Shown: positions 16,338-25,330 of the stretch, piece after piece
Layout: each line of letters opens with the position of its first letter
Numbering within the stretch: position 1 is the first letter of the stretch
From: Sphingopyxis sp. LC363
Lineage (GTDB): Bacteria; Pseudomonadota; Alphaproteobacteria; Sphingomonadales; Sphingomonadaceae
Direction: 5' to 3'
Assembly: GCF_000756385.1 (NCBI RefSeq)
Contig: NZ_JNFC01000003.1
Coordinates: 1 to 64,000 of the forward strand
DNA: 64,000 nucleotides
Notes under the pieces: model-generated
What the model was told of the DNA's origin: nothing
What the model saw: only the letters and a program-made list of their open reading frames with translations
The model's database searches: none
Position numbers and translations under genes: made by a program

Positions 16338-16676
16338 TTATCCGCCGACCGTCACGCGGCCGACGCGATAGCCCTTTTTGCGCATTTCCTTCACATAATC
16401 CTTGTCGGCATCGACGACCTCGACCGTCCATTCGTCCCACGCGTCCCAGCGGTCTTCGCGGTCGGTCGCGCGGTGAAGGTCGCTGCGCAGCTCCTTCTCG
16501 GCTTCGAGGATATCGGCTTTATAATTGTACCAATATTGGTTCACGATGCCGGCGATGGGTTCGGCGCGGATCGGCGGCGCTTCGAAGCCGGGGGGCATCG
16601 CATGATAGGGAACGGCGGCAACCGCGGCCGTGGCGGGGAGAGCGGCGAGCATCGCCAGAGTCGTCCATTTTTTCAT
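16338..16676 (-). CDS. Small secreted hypothetical protein
   Basis: A 112-residue protein with a clear Sec signal peptide (MKKWTTLAMLAALPATAAVA), leaving a mature domain of about 90 residues that is rich in Asp, Glu, Tyr and Trp. It includes NQYWYNYKADILEAEKEL and a C-terminal VKEMRKKGYRVGRVTVGG. The pattern suggests a small helical periplasmic protein. I recognise no family. A GAAGGAGACGAA-type ribosome site precedes the ATG. It is followed by a strong terminator, so it is monocistronic. Confidence 0.7.
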   Translation of the reverse strand: MKKWTTLAMLAALPATAAVAAVPYHAMPPGFEAPPIRAEPIAGIVNQYWYNYKADILEAEKELRSDLHRATDREDRWDAWDEWTVEVVDADKDYVKEMRKKGYRVGRVTVGG

Positions 16677-16794
16677 TTTTCGTCTCCTTCTGGATCCTGT
16701 TGGACAGGAGAGAAACGAAGCAGCGGCGCCTTTTATTCCCGGCTCGACGACGATTCGGCACGCTTCGCGGTAGAATCGCCGAAACCCACGGATT

Positions 16795-17796
16795 TCAGCC
16801 GGGATGCGCCTCGTCGCCGACGCTCGATTTGAGGAGCCCGCGAAACACGTCGAGCGCGCTGCGCCGGCCCTGCGTCACGTCGAACACGTCGCGCGCGATC
16901 GGCATGTCGACATCATATCGGTCGGCGAGCGCCATCACCGTCGGCGCGCTCTTCACCCCCTCCGCCACCATGTTCATCCCCGCGATGATCTCGTCGATCG
17001 GGCGCCCCCTGCCGAGTTCGACCCCGACGTGGCGGTTGCGCGACAGGGGGCTGGTGCAGGTCGCGATCAGGTCGCCCATGCCGGTGAGCCCCGCGAAGGT
17101 TTCGGGGCGTCCCCCCATCGCCACCCCGAGCCGCGTGATCTCCGCGAGCCCGCGCGTCATCAGCCCGGCGCGGGTATTGTCGCCCGCGCCGAGCCCGTCG
17201 CCCATGCCGACCGCGATCGCGATGATATTCTTGAGCACCCCGCCGAGCTCGCAGCCGAGCAGGTCGGTGTTGGTGTAGACGCGGAACAGCCCCGAGTGGA
17301 ACACGGGCTGCAGCGCGCGGACGACGATCTCGTCCTCCATCGACAGCACGCTCGCCGCAGCCTGCCCGGTCATGATCTCGCGCGCCAGATTGGGTCCGGT
17401 GAGCACGCCGACGGGGTGGCCGGGGAGCACTTCCTCGATCAGCTCGGTCATCCGCTTGCCCGAGGCGAGTTCGAGGCCTTTGGTGAGGCTGATCACCGGC
17501 ACCCACGGGCGCAGATGGTTCCGCGCTTCCTCGAGCACGGCGCGAAAGCTGTGCGAGGGCACCCCCATGACGAGCACATCGGCGCCCGCGACGACCTCGG
17601 CCATGTCGTTCGTCGCGCGGAGCGCCGAAGGCAGCTTGATGCCGGGAAGATATTTGCGGTTCTCGCCCGCGCCGTTGATGCTCTCGACCGTCTCGGCATC
17701 GCGTGCCCAGAGCGTGATCGGCGCGTTGCGCGACACCACCGCCGCGACCGTCGTTCCCCAATTGCCCCCGCCGAGCAGCCCCACCTTCAACCGCAT
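16795..17796 (-). CDS. gpsA: NAD(P)H-dependent glycerol-3-phosphate dehydrogenase
   Basis: Reduces dihydroxyacetone phosphate to sn-glycerol-3-phosphate for phospholipid synthesis. At 333 residues it is full length. The N-terminal Rossmann motif GLLGGGNWGTTVAAV, the LTKGLE segment, GPNLAREI, the catalytic-lysine region GGVLKNIIAIAVG and the substrate signature GLAGMGD-like GLTGMGDLIATC are all present. It is monocistronic, with a family B repeat just upstream. The same window carries PlsB/PlsC-type acyltransferases and glpD, which use its product. Confidence 0.96.
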   Translation of the reverse strand: MRLKVGLLGGGNWGTTVAAVVSRNAPITLWARDAETVESINGAGENRKYLPGIKLPSALRATNDMAEVVAGADVLVMGVPSHSFRAVLEEARNHLRPWVPVISLTKGLELASGKRMTELIEEVLPGHPVGVLTGPNLAREIMTGQAAASVLSMEDEIVVRALQPVFHSGLFRVYTNTDLLGCELGGVLKNIIAIAVGMGDGLGAGDNTRAGLMTRGLAEITRLGVAMGGRPETFAGLTGMGDLIATCTSPLSRNRHVGVELGRGRPIDEIIAGMNMVAEGVKSAPTVMALADRYDVDMPIARDVFDVTQGRRSALDVFRGLLKSSVGDEAHPG

Positions 17797-17859
17797 CGCG
17801 CTCTCCCGCTATTTTGGAGGGAGAGTGGCGGGGTATTCGGGGCTTGGCAAGCTTGCCCG

Positions 17860-17998
17860 ATCCTCCCTGTGCCGAAGGCATGGGGAGGCGGCAGCGGTGC
17901 AGCCGCTGACGGAGGGGCTAATAGCGCTACCGTCGCGGCCCCTCCACCATCGCCTACGGCGACGGTCCCCCTCCCCATCGCTTCGCCACAGGAAGGAT
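17860..17998. repeat. Intergenic repeat family B, copy 1
   Basis: About 140 bp: TCCTCCCTGTGCCGAAGGCATGGGGAGG-type left end (core GCATGGGGAGG), a middle GCTGACGGAGGGGCTA, then CCCCTCCACCATCGCC and CGACGGTCCCCCTCCCCATC, ending in TTCGCCACAGGAAGGAT. The arms are long and complementary. It fills the gap between gpsA and the neighbouring hydrolase gene. Copies are at 38838-38974 and 63704-63841. Confidence 0.85.
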
Positions 17999-18931
17999 CT
18001 AATGCTCCGCAAGGAAGGCGCGCTGAACCTCGGCGGTCGCTTTCGGATCCTCGATCATCGGGACGTGCGCGACGTGATCGAAGATGTGGCTGCGGCTGCC
18101 CGCGATCCCCGCCTCGAGCACCGCGACGCAGCTGACGTCGATCAGCTTGTCGTGGCGGCCCCAGAGGATCAGCGTCGGCACCGTCACCTTGCCAAGCTCG
18201 TCGTTGAGCGGCTTTTCCTCCATCTCGTCGGCGATAACCCAGAAAATCTTGTCGAGCAGGTCGCGGTGGCGCAGCGCGTCGGCGTAGATTACGGGCTTCA
18301 GCCGGGCGGGAACGTAGGTCGGCTTGCGCACGACGAAGGCGACGAGGCGGTCGGCATCCTCGAGATTGGCGAGCACGAGCGGATTATAGTCGCGGTCGGC
18401 CGCCAGCCTTTGGAGTTCGCTTTCGTTGGTTCCGAGGATGCCGGCATTGTTCATCAGCGTCAGCGTGCGCAGCGCGCCCGGATAATCGATCGCGAAGCGC
18501 AGCGCGATCCAGCCGCCCATGCTGTTGCCGCCGAGATGCGGGCGCTCGATCCCGAGCGCATCGAGGAAGGCTTTCAGCCGCGCCGCCTGGCTCGCGACGT
18601 CGAAGGGCAGTTCGCCGTCGCGGTCATTCTCGCCGAACCCCGGAAGGTCGGGGGCGATCAGCCGGTAGTCGCGCGTCAGCCACGGCGCGTAGAAAGTCCA
18701 GTGATCCTTGTCGGCGCCGAAGCCGTGGACCATCACGAGGACGGGCTTCGACGGGTCACCGCCTTCGAGATAGGGCCAGACACGGCCGTCGACCGTCACC
18801 GTCTTGCGCACCACGCGCGCGCGGCGACGCATCAGCCAGCGCATCAGCTGGACAAGCTGTTCGGGAAAGAGAAAATAGAAGAGCGCGAGCGTGATGAGCG
18901 GCGCGAAGATGAGGACGAGAAGGATTTTCAT
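17999..18931 (-). CDS. Membrane-anchored alpha/beta hydrolase
   Basis: A 310-residue serine hydrolase. It starts with a hydrophobic anchor (ILLVLIFAPLITLALFYFLF), then a basic stretch, then the alpha/beta fold. The oxyanion segment is MVHGFGADKDHW, the nucleophile elbow GNSMGG, the acid lies in LILWGRHDKLIDV and the His in HVAHVPMIEDP. Close in pattern to lipases and esterases that act on acylglycerols. It is the last gene in the minus-strand run from the PlsC fusion to here, fitting a role in acyl-ester turnover, but the substrate is not determined. A short family A repeat separates it from the other hydrolase. Confidence 0.85.
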   Translation of the reverse strand: MKILLVLIFAPLITLALFYFLFPEQLVQLMRWLMRRRARVVRKTVTVDGRVWPYLEGGDPSKPVLVMVHGFGADKDHWTFYAPWLTRDYRLIAPDLPGFGENDRDGELPFDVASQAARLKAFLDALGIERPHLGGNSMGGWIALRFAIDYPGALRTLTLMNNAGILGTNESELQRLAADRDYNPLVLANLEDADRLVAFVVRKPTYVPARLKPVIYADALRHRDLLDKIFWVIADEMEEKPLNDELGKVTVPTLILWGRHDKLIDVSCVAVLEAGIAGSRSHIFDHVAHVPMIEDPKATAEVQRAFLAEH

Positions 18932-18943
18932 GGCGTCTCCTTA

Positions 18944-18968
18944 GCCCCTCCCCTTCAGGGGAGGGGTT
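18944..18968. repeat. Family A repeat fragment between two hydrolase genes
   Basis: A single palindrome CCCCTCCCCTTCAGGGGAGG plus GGTT, identical in core to the arms of the longer family A elements at 8790 and 12473. Confidence 0.7.
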
Positions 18969-18977
18969 CGATCAGGC

Positions 18978-19826
18978 CTAATCCCCCACATGCGTATCGA
19001 ACCAGCCGACCAGATCGCCCAGCACCGCATCGCGCTCGGGCTCGTTGTAGATTTCGTGGAATAGCCCGGGGTAGATTTTGAGCGCCTTGTCGGTCGAGGC
19101 GACGTTCGCGAACAGATAGCGCGAGCCCGCCGGGGCGGTGAGACGGTCGGCCTCGCCGTGCTGGATCAGGATCGGCAGGCGGATCTTGGGCGCATCGGCC
19201 TGCGCGACCGCCATCGCGTCCATGAATTCCTTGCCGAGCCGGGCGCCGATCTTGCCTTCGTAGACGAGCGGGTCGGCGCGATAGGCCTCGACCACCGCCG
19301 GATCGCGGCTCACGCCGTTCGCATCCAATGACAACACGCCGAGGCGCGGGAAGAAGCGCGACAGGAAGCGGCTAAGCCAGACGGTGACGCGCGAGGGCGG
19401 CTCGGCGGGCAGGATCGCGGGGCCCGAAAGCGCGGCGGCGGCAAAGGCCTGCTGGCGTTCGACGAGGAACAGCGCCGCGATCAGCCCGCCCATGCTATGG
19501 CCGAGGAGCAGGCGCGGCGTGTCGCCATGGTTGATCTCGACCAAAGTCAGCAGCTCGGCCATGCCGTCTAGAAAGGCCGAGAAGCGCGGGACATAGCCGC
19601 CCTCGCCGTCCGACCGCCCGTGCCCCCAATGATCGACGGCGTAGACGGCATAACCCGCGTCGTTGAGCCGCTTGGCCACATGTTCGTAGCGCCCGGCATG
19701 TTCGGCATGGCCGTGCGCGAGCAGCACGATTGCCCTCGGCGGGGCTTCGGGCAGCCAATGGGTGACATGAAGCACCGCGCCCGCGCCCGCCGACCCGTGC
19801 GGCAGAACGAGCGCGCCGCTCGCCAT
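18978..19826 (-). CDS. Monoacylglycerol lipase-type alpha/beta hydrolase
   Basis: A 282-residue soluble serine hydrolase of the monoglyceride-lipase/lysophospholipase group. Signs are AIVLLAHGHAEHAGRYEHVA (the HGxxEHxxRY pattern of this group), the DHWGHGRSDG segment, the nucleophile GHSMGG, the acid in ILIQHGEADRLTAP and the His in YPGLFHEIYNE. Likely hydrolyses monoacylglycerols or lysophospholipids. The start at 19826 follows the patatin stop by 2 bp; the longer frame to 20180 overlaps patatin and is a shadow. It is part of the lipid operon. Confidence 0.9.
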   Translation of the reverse strand: MASGALVLPHGSAGAGAVLHVTHWLPEAPPRAIVLLAHGHAEHAGRYEHVAKRLNDAGYAVYAVDHWGHGRSDGEGGYVPRFSAFLDGMAELLTLVEINHGDTPRLLLGHSMGGLIAALFLVERQQAFAAAALSGPAILPAEPPSRVTVWLSRFLSRFFPRLGVLSLDANGVSRDPAVVEAYRADPLVYEGKIGARLGKEFMDAMAVAQADAPKIRLPILIQHGEADRLTAPAGSRYLFANVASTDKALKIYPGLFHEIYNEPERDAVLGDLVGWFDTHVGD

Positions 19827-19828
19827 AT

Positions 19829-21298
19829 TCAGCGCACCGCCTTTTTGAGCGCCGCGCTGCGATGTCCGGGGCCGTCGTCGCCCGCCTTGTCGATCCTGGC
19901 CAATATCGCTTCGAGCGCGCGGCTGATCGCGGTCTGGGTGCGCACCATTTCGATCTTCGGCCAGGCGGTGCGCATGCCGGTGTCGATCAGCTCGTCGATG
20001 TCGTCCTGCCCGAGGTCCGAGAGAATCTTCGCGGGCGACCAGAATTTGGGCGGGCGGATGATGTTGATGTCGCCGGTATATTCCTGGTTGATCACCGAGC
20101 GCGCCATATTGGCGATGCTGTTCAGGGGCGGGATCAGCTCGAGCGGTTTCTGGAAGATCACCATATTGGCGTTGAGCCACGCCTTGAAGGTCGTCATCGA
20201 CGCATGTTGAATGGCCTCGATCGGCGCCATCTGCTTGCGCGTGTCGGTGGCGAAGGGCAGCGCGATCGGGTTCGCCTGACTGACGATATGATGGTTGACG
20301 CCATAGAGGCGTTCGAGCCGCTTGGTCGGGATGTCGTGCGTCACCGATCCGTCGACCCAGCGCCGGTCGGGCTGATAGGGGATGCGATTGCCGTCGTCGT
20401 CGCGCGCCATCAGCATCACCGGCGGGAACACGCCGGGCACCGCGCAGGAGGCGAGCACGGCTTCGCGGATCAGCACGTTCGGCGCGGTGATCGCGTTGAG
20501 CAGGCGGCCATTCTGATGCTTCTCAGCAGGCGCGACCGAGACGTTGAGGTGGCGCCCGCTGACTTCATAGGCTTCCTGAAAGGTGAGGTCGGGGATCAGT
20601 TCGGCGAGGCGTTCGCGCACCTCGTCGGACGCGAGGCGGCGTCCCTCGGGACCGCGATCGGGGTTCGCGAGCCGCTCGCTTTCGAGGAAGGCGCCGATGT
20701 CGGCATTCTTGCGCGTGCAGACGATCGCGGCGACGATCGACCCGCCGCTGGCGCCCGACATGATCGACGGCAGCACGCCTTCGGACCAGAGCGCCTTCAC
20801 AACGCCGATGTGGAAGAAGAGGAAGCTGCCCGACCCCGAGAGCAGCAGCGCCGAACGGCCGTAGCAATGCTGGGCGCGGCGGAAGAAATCGCGCTTTTCC
20901 TCGCGGCCGATGCTGCGTGCTGCGGCGATCTTGTCCAAGGATGCGACGACCTCAGCGACATAATCCTCGACCAGCTTTTTCGTGCCGAAGCGCGCCTTCT
21001 GGTACAGCCGCTCGTGCCCCATGCCGTCGATATTGCCGTGGATGCCTTCGTTGAGCACGAAGAGCAGCCCCTTGACGTCGTCCGCCGCCGACAGCTTGCG
21101 CAGCTTTTCGAGCCGCACGCGGATCGCCTTGTAATCGAAATGTTTGCTTTCGTCGGCGTCGCGCCACGCCTGCATACCCGATTTTCGGTCATGCTCGTGC
21201 GCCGCTTTGGTCCAGGCAGCATAATCGGGCGCGGTCACAAGGTCGCGGTCGGCGCTGAGCGTCGGGGTGAAAAGCATTCGGTAGTCCTGCGAGAGCAT
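19829..21298 (-). CDS. Patatin-like phospholipase with DUF3336-type N-terminus
   Basis: A 489-residue acyl hydrolase. The N-terminal helical segment (residues 1-150) resembles the DUF3336 region of triacylglycerol lipases, and the patatin fold follows. The Ser-Asp dyad is visible: SGASGGSIVAA (Gly-x-Ser-x-Gly) and WVDGSVTHD. The oxyanion Gly run is LLSGSGSFLFFHIGV. In bacteria and yeast this subgroup hydrolyses triacylglycerol or phospholipids. It follows the WS/DGAT gene by 2 bp, so synthesis and mobilisation of stored neutral lipid may be co-expressed. Confidence 0.9.
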   Translation of the reverse strand: MLSQDYRMLFTPTLSADRDLVTAPDYAAWTKAAHEHDRKSGMQAWRDADESKHFDYKAIRVRLEKLRKLSAADDVKGLLFVLNEGIHGNIDGMGHERLYQKARFGTKKLVEDYVAEVVASLDKIAAARSIGREEKRDFFRRAQHCYGRSALLLSGSGSFLFFHIGVVKALWSEGVLPSIMSGASGGSIVAAIVCTRKNADIGAFLESERLANPDRGPEGRRLASDEVRERLAELIPDLTFQEAYEVSGRHLNVSVAPAEKHQNGRLLNAITAPNVLIREAVLASCAVPGVFPPVMLMARDDDGNRIPYQPDRRWVDGSVTHDIPTKRLERLYGVNHHIVSQANPIALPFATDTRKQMAPIEAIQHASMTTFKAWLNANMVIFQKPLELIPPLNSIANMARSVINQEYTGDINIIRPPKFWSPAKILSDLGQDDIDELIDTGMRTAWPKIEMVRTQTAISRALEAILARIDKAGDDGPGHRSAALKKAVR

Positions 21299-21300
21299 CG

Positions 21301-22869
21301 TTATTTTTTGCGAGTCTTGCCGGTTGCGTTCGCTTTAGCAACCGGTTTCACCCTGCTCTTTGTCGCAGTTTGGGCCGCAGTTCTTGGTTTCGCCTTGGGT
21401 TTCGGAGCAGGCTTAGCCGCCGCTTTCGGCTTTGCCGTAGCGGCTTTCGGCTTTTCGGGCTTCGGCACCGCCGCCATCAGGTCGGCAAAACTTTCATCGA
21501 TACATTCGCGAAAGAAAGCGATGTCGGGCATGATCGAGCGCTCGCCGATGATCGAAAAGGCGATGCGGCCGTTATAGCTCGGCGTTGCGACGAACAGTCC
21601 CATATTGTTGGCGAGCGGCGCCATGCCGTGCTGCTGCACGAGCTGCGCGCCCGCGAGGTAGAGCGGCACTTGCGCGCCGGGGACGTTCGAGATGAAAAGG
21701 TTGGTGCCACGCACCGCGAACCGCTCGCTGGTGACGAGCCGCGCGACCGCCGCCATCGTCGCGCCGGGGATGTGCTGCGACAGGTCGGTCATGATCCGCG
21801 CGCTGACGCCCGCTTTGGCCTCCTTCGCCTCGACCGTATAGTCGCGCACCGCCGCGAGCCGTTCGAGCGGATCGGCGATATCGGTGCGGATCGGAACACT
21901 CATCGCCGAGACCTGATTGCCCGGCGTACTGGCCTTGCCGCCCTTGCCGCGCAGATTGACCGGTGCCACCGCCACAAGGCTCTCTTTCGGCAATTCCTTA
22001 TGCTTCTGAAGATATTTGCGCAGCGCGCCGCCGACGGTGGTGAGCACGACGTCGTTGACGGTCGCGCCGGGCACTTTCTTGCGGATCTCCGCCACGTCGG
22101 TCAGCGCGACCGTCGTCGCGTCGAACATCTTGTGCGGGCCGACGGGCACGTTGAAACGCGTTTCGGGAACCCCTGCGGTCATCCCGCCCTCGGCGATCGA
22201 CTTGCGCGCCGACGCGACGATCGCGGGCGACATCTTCATCAGCGCGTTGATGAATTTGACCGGCGACTGCATCGACGCCGACCAGGCGCGCGAGACGATT
22301 TCGGCGCTCGACGGCGGATCGCCGAGTTCCTCGACCGGCGGCGGTTCGGGAATAGCGGGGGTGCCCTTCGCATCGATGTCGCTCATCGCGATGAAGGCGT
22401 GCGCGCCCGACGCGCCATCGACCGCGGCGTGGTGGACGCGGTGGAGCATTGCGAAACTGCCCTTGGGGATGCCCGGAATGCGGTCGAGCCCCTCGATGAT
22501 ATAGATGTCCCAGAGCGGGCGGTTCATATCCATCGGTTTCGAGAACCAGCGCGCGACCGCGATGCAGAATTGCCGCCAGTCGCCGGGCTCGGGCAGGCGC
22601 GCGTGGCTCATATGCGCCTCGATATCGAAATGCTCGTCCTCGACCCAATAGGGATGGTCGATGTCGAACGGCAGGCGGTGAAGGCGGCGCTTGAACAAGG
22701 GCGAGGTGTCGACGCGGCTTTCGACGTGGCGGATGATATCCTTGAAGCGCACGAAGCCGCCCGGCGCGGTCGAGGGGTCGTAGATATAGACCCCCATGAT
22801 GTGCGTCAGGTTGTTCGCGGTCTGGGTGTAGAGGAACTGGGCGTCCTGTGCGCTGAGCTGTTTGAGCAT
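21301..22869 (-). CDS. Wax ester synthase/diacylglycerol acyltransferase (WS/DGAT)
   Basis: A 522-residue acyl-CoA-dependent acyltransferase that makes triacylglycerol or wax esters. The catalytic HHxxxDG is RVHHAAVDG (H146-H147, D151), with the PLW segment (NRPLWDIYIIEG) before it and the C-terminal NVPGAQVPLYLAGA and N-x-G segments after it. The last 50 or so residues are a low-complexity Lys/Ala/Pro tail, unlike typical family members. It lies in a minus-strand operon between the PlsB-like gene and patatin. A family C repeat lies in the 115-bp gap upstream, so it might be transcribed partly separately. Confidence 0.93.
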   Translation of the reverse strand: MLKQLSAQDAQFLYTQTANNLTHIMGVYIYDPSTAPGGFVRFKDIIRHVESRVDTSPLFKRRLHRLPFDIDHPYWVEDEHFDIEAHMSHARLPEPGDWRQFCIAVARWFSKPMDMNRPLWDIYIIEGLDRIPGIPKGSFAMLHRVHHAAVDGASGAHAFIAMSDIDAKGTPAIPEPPPVEELGDPPSSAEIVSRAWSASMQSPVKFINALMKMSPAIVASARKSIAEGGMTAGVPETRFNVPVGPHKMFDATTVALTDVAEIRKKVPGATVNDVVLTTVGGALRKYLQKHKELPKESLVAVAPVNLRGKGGKASTPGNQVSAMSVPIRTDIADPLERLAAVRDYTVEAKEAKAGVSARIMTDLSQHIPGATMAAVARLVTSERFAVRGTNLFISNVPGAQVPLYLAGAQLVQQHGMAPLANNMGLFVATPSYNGRIAFSIIGERSIMPDIAFFRECIDESFADLMAAVPKPEKPKAATAKPKAAAKPAPKPKAKPRTAAQTATKSRVKPVAKANATGKTRKK

Positions 22870-22887
22870 TTATCCTCCACCTAAAAT

Positions 22888-22965
22888 CGTCATCCCGGCG
22901 AAAGCCGGGATCTCGCCATTGCGTCAGATTGCCACGATGAGATCCCGGCCTTCGCCGGGATGACG
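22888..22965. repeat. Intergenic repeat family C (CGTCATCCCGGCGAA palindrome), copy 1
   Basis: Arms CGTCATCCCGGCGAAAGCCG and CGGCCTTCGCCGGGATGACG enclose about 40 bases containing GGGATCTC...GAGATCCC, a further inner palindrome. Copies are at 27598, 40403 and 48631. Confidence 0.85.
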
Positions 22966-22984
22966 GAAGAAATGAATGGGAATG

Positions 22985-25327
22985 TCAGGCATCATTCGTT
23001 CCCGGCAGCCGGTCCGCCAGCGCGACGGTCGACAGCCGCATCGTTTCCATCACGTTGGCCAACCCCCGCAGTTCCGTCAGCAGCGCGCGGCGCCCGGCGA
23101 GCGTGTCCGGCGTCGCCTCATCGGCGAGCCCCATATGGCGCATCAGCGACAGGCCGCCCGCAAAGAGCAACTTGCCGATCGCCGCTTCGCTGCTGATCCG
23201 GCGGAGCAGCCAGGCCTGCCGCCCCTCGACCAGCGCGGCGTCGAGCAGCGCCTTTTCGTCAACCGTCTCGCCGGGCTTCGCGCGTGCAAGCTGTTCGGCG
23301 ACGACCGAATAGGCTTCGGCAAAGGGCAGCAGGATCGCGTGACCGACGACGGGCTGGCAGCGGCGCAGGAGCTGCGCGATGCCGCGGTCGCCGCTTGCAA
23401 GCCGCCGGTCCCAGACGGGATCGATGCGCGCCAGTTCGGCTTCGATCGCAGCAAGATGCTCGCCCCGCGGCGGGTAGAAAAATTCGAATTTGAACAGGTC
23501 GCGCAGACGATCGATCTTTGCCCAGAAGGCGGCGGTCGCATCGCCCTTGTCGGCGTCGCGCAGTTCGAACAGCGCCAGTTCGATCATCGCGCGATCGAGG
23601 AAATGATGCGCGATGATGTTGCGATAATAGCTCGCCATCGGATGCTTGGCGGGATCGATCGAATAGATCGTCTCGCTGCCCGCCTCGTAGCGCGTCAAAA
23701 GCCCGCTCGCGACGAGCGTGTCGACCGTCGCCGACAGCGCGGCATCATCGCCGCTTTCGAGCTCCTTGCTGAGCCTTATGCTGCGCGCCCGCGCCCAGTC
23801 GGTCACCGCGCCGATCGCGCCAAGCAATTCGGCCGAGGTCGCGCCGCGCGGCGCCATGCCGAGCAGGATCAGGCACATCACCGAGGTGACGGTGAGCGGG
23901 GTGACGCGGTTCGCCTCGACCGCGACGGCAAAGGCGATGCGTTCGAGCGCGCGCTTGTCGTCGGGCCCCGGAGCGGTGGCAATGACAACGGGCTCGCCGA
24001 TGTCGAGGCGGATACGACCCGAGGGTTCCTTGAGGCTTTTCATATAGCCGAGGAACCACGACAGGCTTTCGGGTTTCTTGTTCCGACCGGTCTGCTCGGC
24101 GGCATATTCCTCGACGTCGCGGATCAGATCGAAGCTGGTGACGAAGGGCACGAAATGCACACCGCGCGTCCCGGTCGCATGCGCCGCGTCGAGGACATAT
24201 TTCATCAGGCCATATTTGGGCGGCATCAGCTTGCCGAGCCGCGAGCGCGTGCCCTCGAACGCCCAGCTCAGCGGGAAACGCTTGGCGAGCAGCCAGGCGA
24301 TATAGTGGCGCAGCACGAGCTTGTAGAGCGGCTGGTCCTGAAAGCTGCGGCGGAGGAAGATCATCCCCGATCGCCGGAAGAATTCGCCCATCACCGCGAA
24401 GTCGAGGTTGGCGCCGCCGAAGCTGTGCAGCATCGGCAGGTCATTCTCATAGGCGAGCCGGCTCGGCGTCGCGCCGTCGATATAGGTTTTGTGCGTGAAG
24501 AGGATCGCGGTGGGGTGCTCGCGCAAAATTACACGCAATTTCAATAGCTCGGCGGCATCGACCTCCATCTCGGGCGCATAGCCGCCGAACATCATGCGAT
24601 CGAGACGTGCGCGAAGATCGAGAAAAAGCGCCGACGGCCGCGCTATGACTTCCTTCATCAGCGGCCGCGCCTCGCGGAACAGGTCGGCGACCGGACGCTC
24701 CGTCTTCTCCGCCAGCTCGGCGAGCGCGGCGCGAAATTTGGGACTGGTGCGCAGGCCATCGGCGACGAAGCGCGGCACCTTGTAGCGCGTCCCCCGAATC
24801 CCGCGTTCGGCGACGTCGAGCGCGAGCGCCGCCTGCCGCGCGACGAAGCCCGCGAATTCGGGGCTGTCCGCCCCCTCGCCGTCACCCCCGCCGGTCTGCG
24901 CGCAAAAGCGGTCGCGAAGCGCGTCGAGCGTCGCCGCCTCGCCGACCAATATCTGCGCGCGGCGGCGGTCGCGGAGCAGGATCAGCCGCGCGCGCAGCGG
25001 CCCCGGATGGCGCGGGTCGCCGAAGATCAGGTGGCGGAATTTGAGCGCGCGGCCCTTGTCGAAACCCGGGATGCGCCATGCGACGCGCAGCGGCACGACT
25101 TGCCGCGACGCCGCGCCGCCGAGCCGCGCCTGCAGCACGTCGACGGGAAGCGCATGGTCGCCATCCTCGATATCGAGGCTCGCCCATGCGGGCTCGTCAT
25201 CGCCGCTCGTCGCATGAATCCAGTCGAGCAATATACGCCGTTCGACGCCATGCCGCGCGTCGATGATGTAAAGCCGGTCGGCCGCCTGCTCCGCCACGAT
25301 CGGGTTGCGGGGCGTTCCGTCGGCCAC
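22985..25327 (-). CDS. Glycerol-3-phosphate 1-O-acyltransferase, PlsB type
   Basis: A 780-residue PlsB-like enzyme that acylates glycerol-3-phosphate at C1. The acyltransferase core has block I H279-x4-D284 (FTHKTYIDG), block II GMIFLRRSF and block III FEGTRSR, with substrate block VHFVPFVTSFD. The N-terminal 250 residues and C-terminal 350 residues match the extended PlsB architecture. It starts 3 bp after the stop of the HAD-PlsC gene, so the two consecutive acylations are encoded together. gpsA in the same window supplies the substrate. Gene symbol left blank because a plsX/plsY route may also exist in this organism. Confidence 0.9.
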   Translation of the reverse strand: MADGTPRNPIVAEQAADRLYIIDARHGVERRILLDWIHATSGDDEPAWASLDIEDGDHALPVDVLQARLGGAASRQVVPLRVAWRIPGFDKGRALKFRHLIFGDPRHPGPLRARLILLRDRRRAQILVGEAATLDALRDRFCAQTGGGDGEGADSPEFAGFVARQAALALDVAERGIRGTRYKVPRFVADGLRTSPKFRAALAELAEKTERPVADLFREARPLMKEVIARPSALFLDLRARLDRMMFGGYAPEMEVDAAELLKLRVILREHPTAILFTHKTYIDGATPSRLAYENDLPMLHSFGGANLDFAVMGEFFRRSGMIFLRRSFQDQPLYKLVLRHYIAWLLAKRFPLSWAFEGTRSRLGKLMPPKYGLMKYVLDAAHATGTRGVHFVPFVTSFDLIRDVEEYAAEQTGRNKKPESLSWFLGYMKSLKEPSGRIRLDIGEPVVIATAPGPDDKRALERIAFAVAVEANRVTPLTVTSVMCLILLGMAPRGATSAELLGAIGAVTDWARARSIRLSKELESGDDAALSATVDTLVASGLLTRYEAGSETIYSIDPAKHPMASYYRNIIAHHFLDRAMIELALFELRDADKGDATAAFWAKIDRLRDLFKFEFFYPPRGEHLAAIEAELARIDPVWDRRLASGDRGIAQLLRRCQPVVGHAILLPFAEAYSVVAEQLARAKPGETVDEKALLDAALVEGRQAWLLRRISSEAAIGKLLFAGGLSLMRHMGLADEATPDTLAGRRALLTELRGLANVMETMRLSTVALADRLPGTNDA

Positions 25328-25330
25328 CGC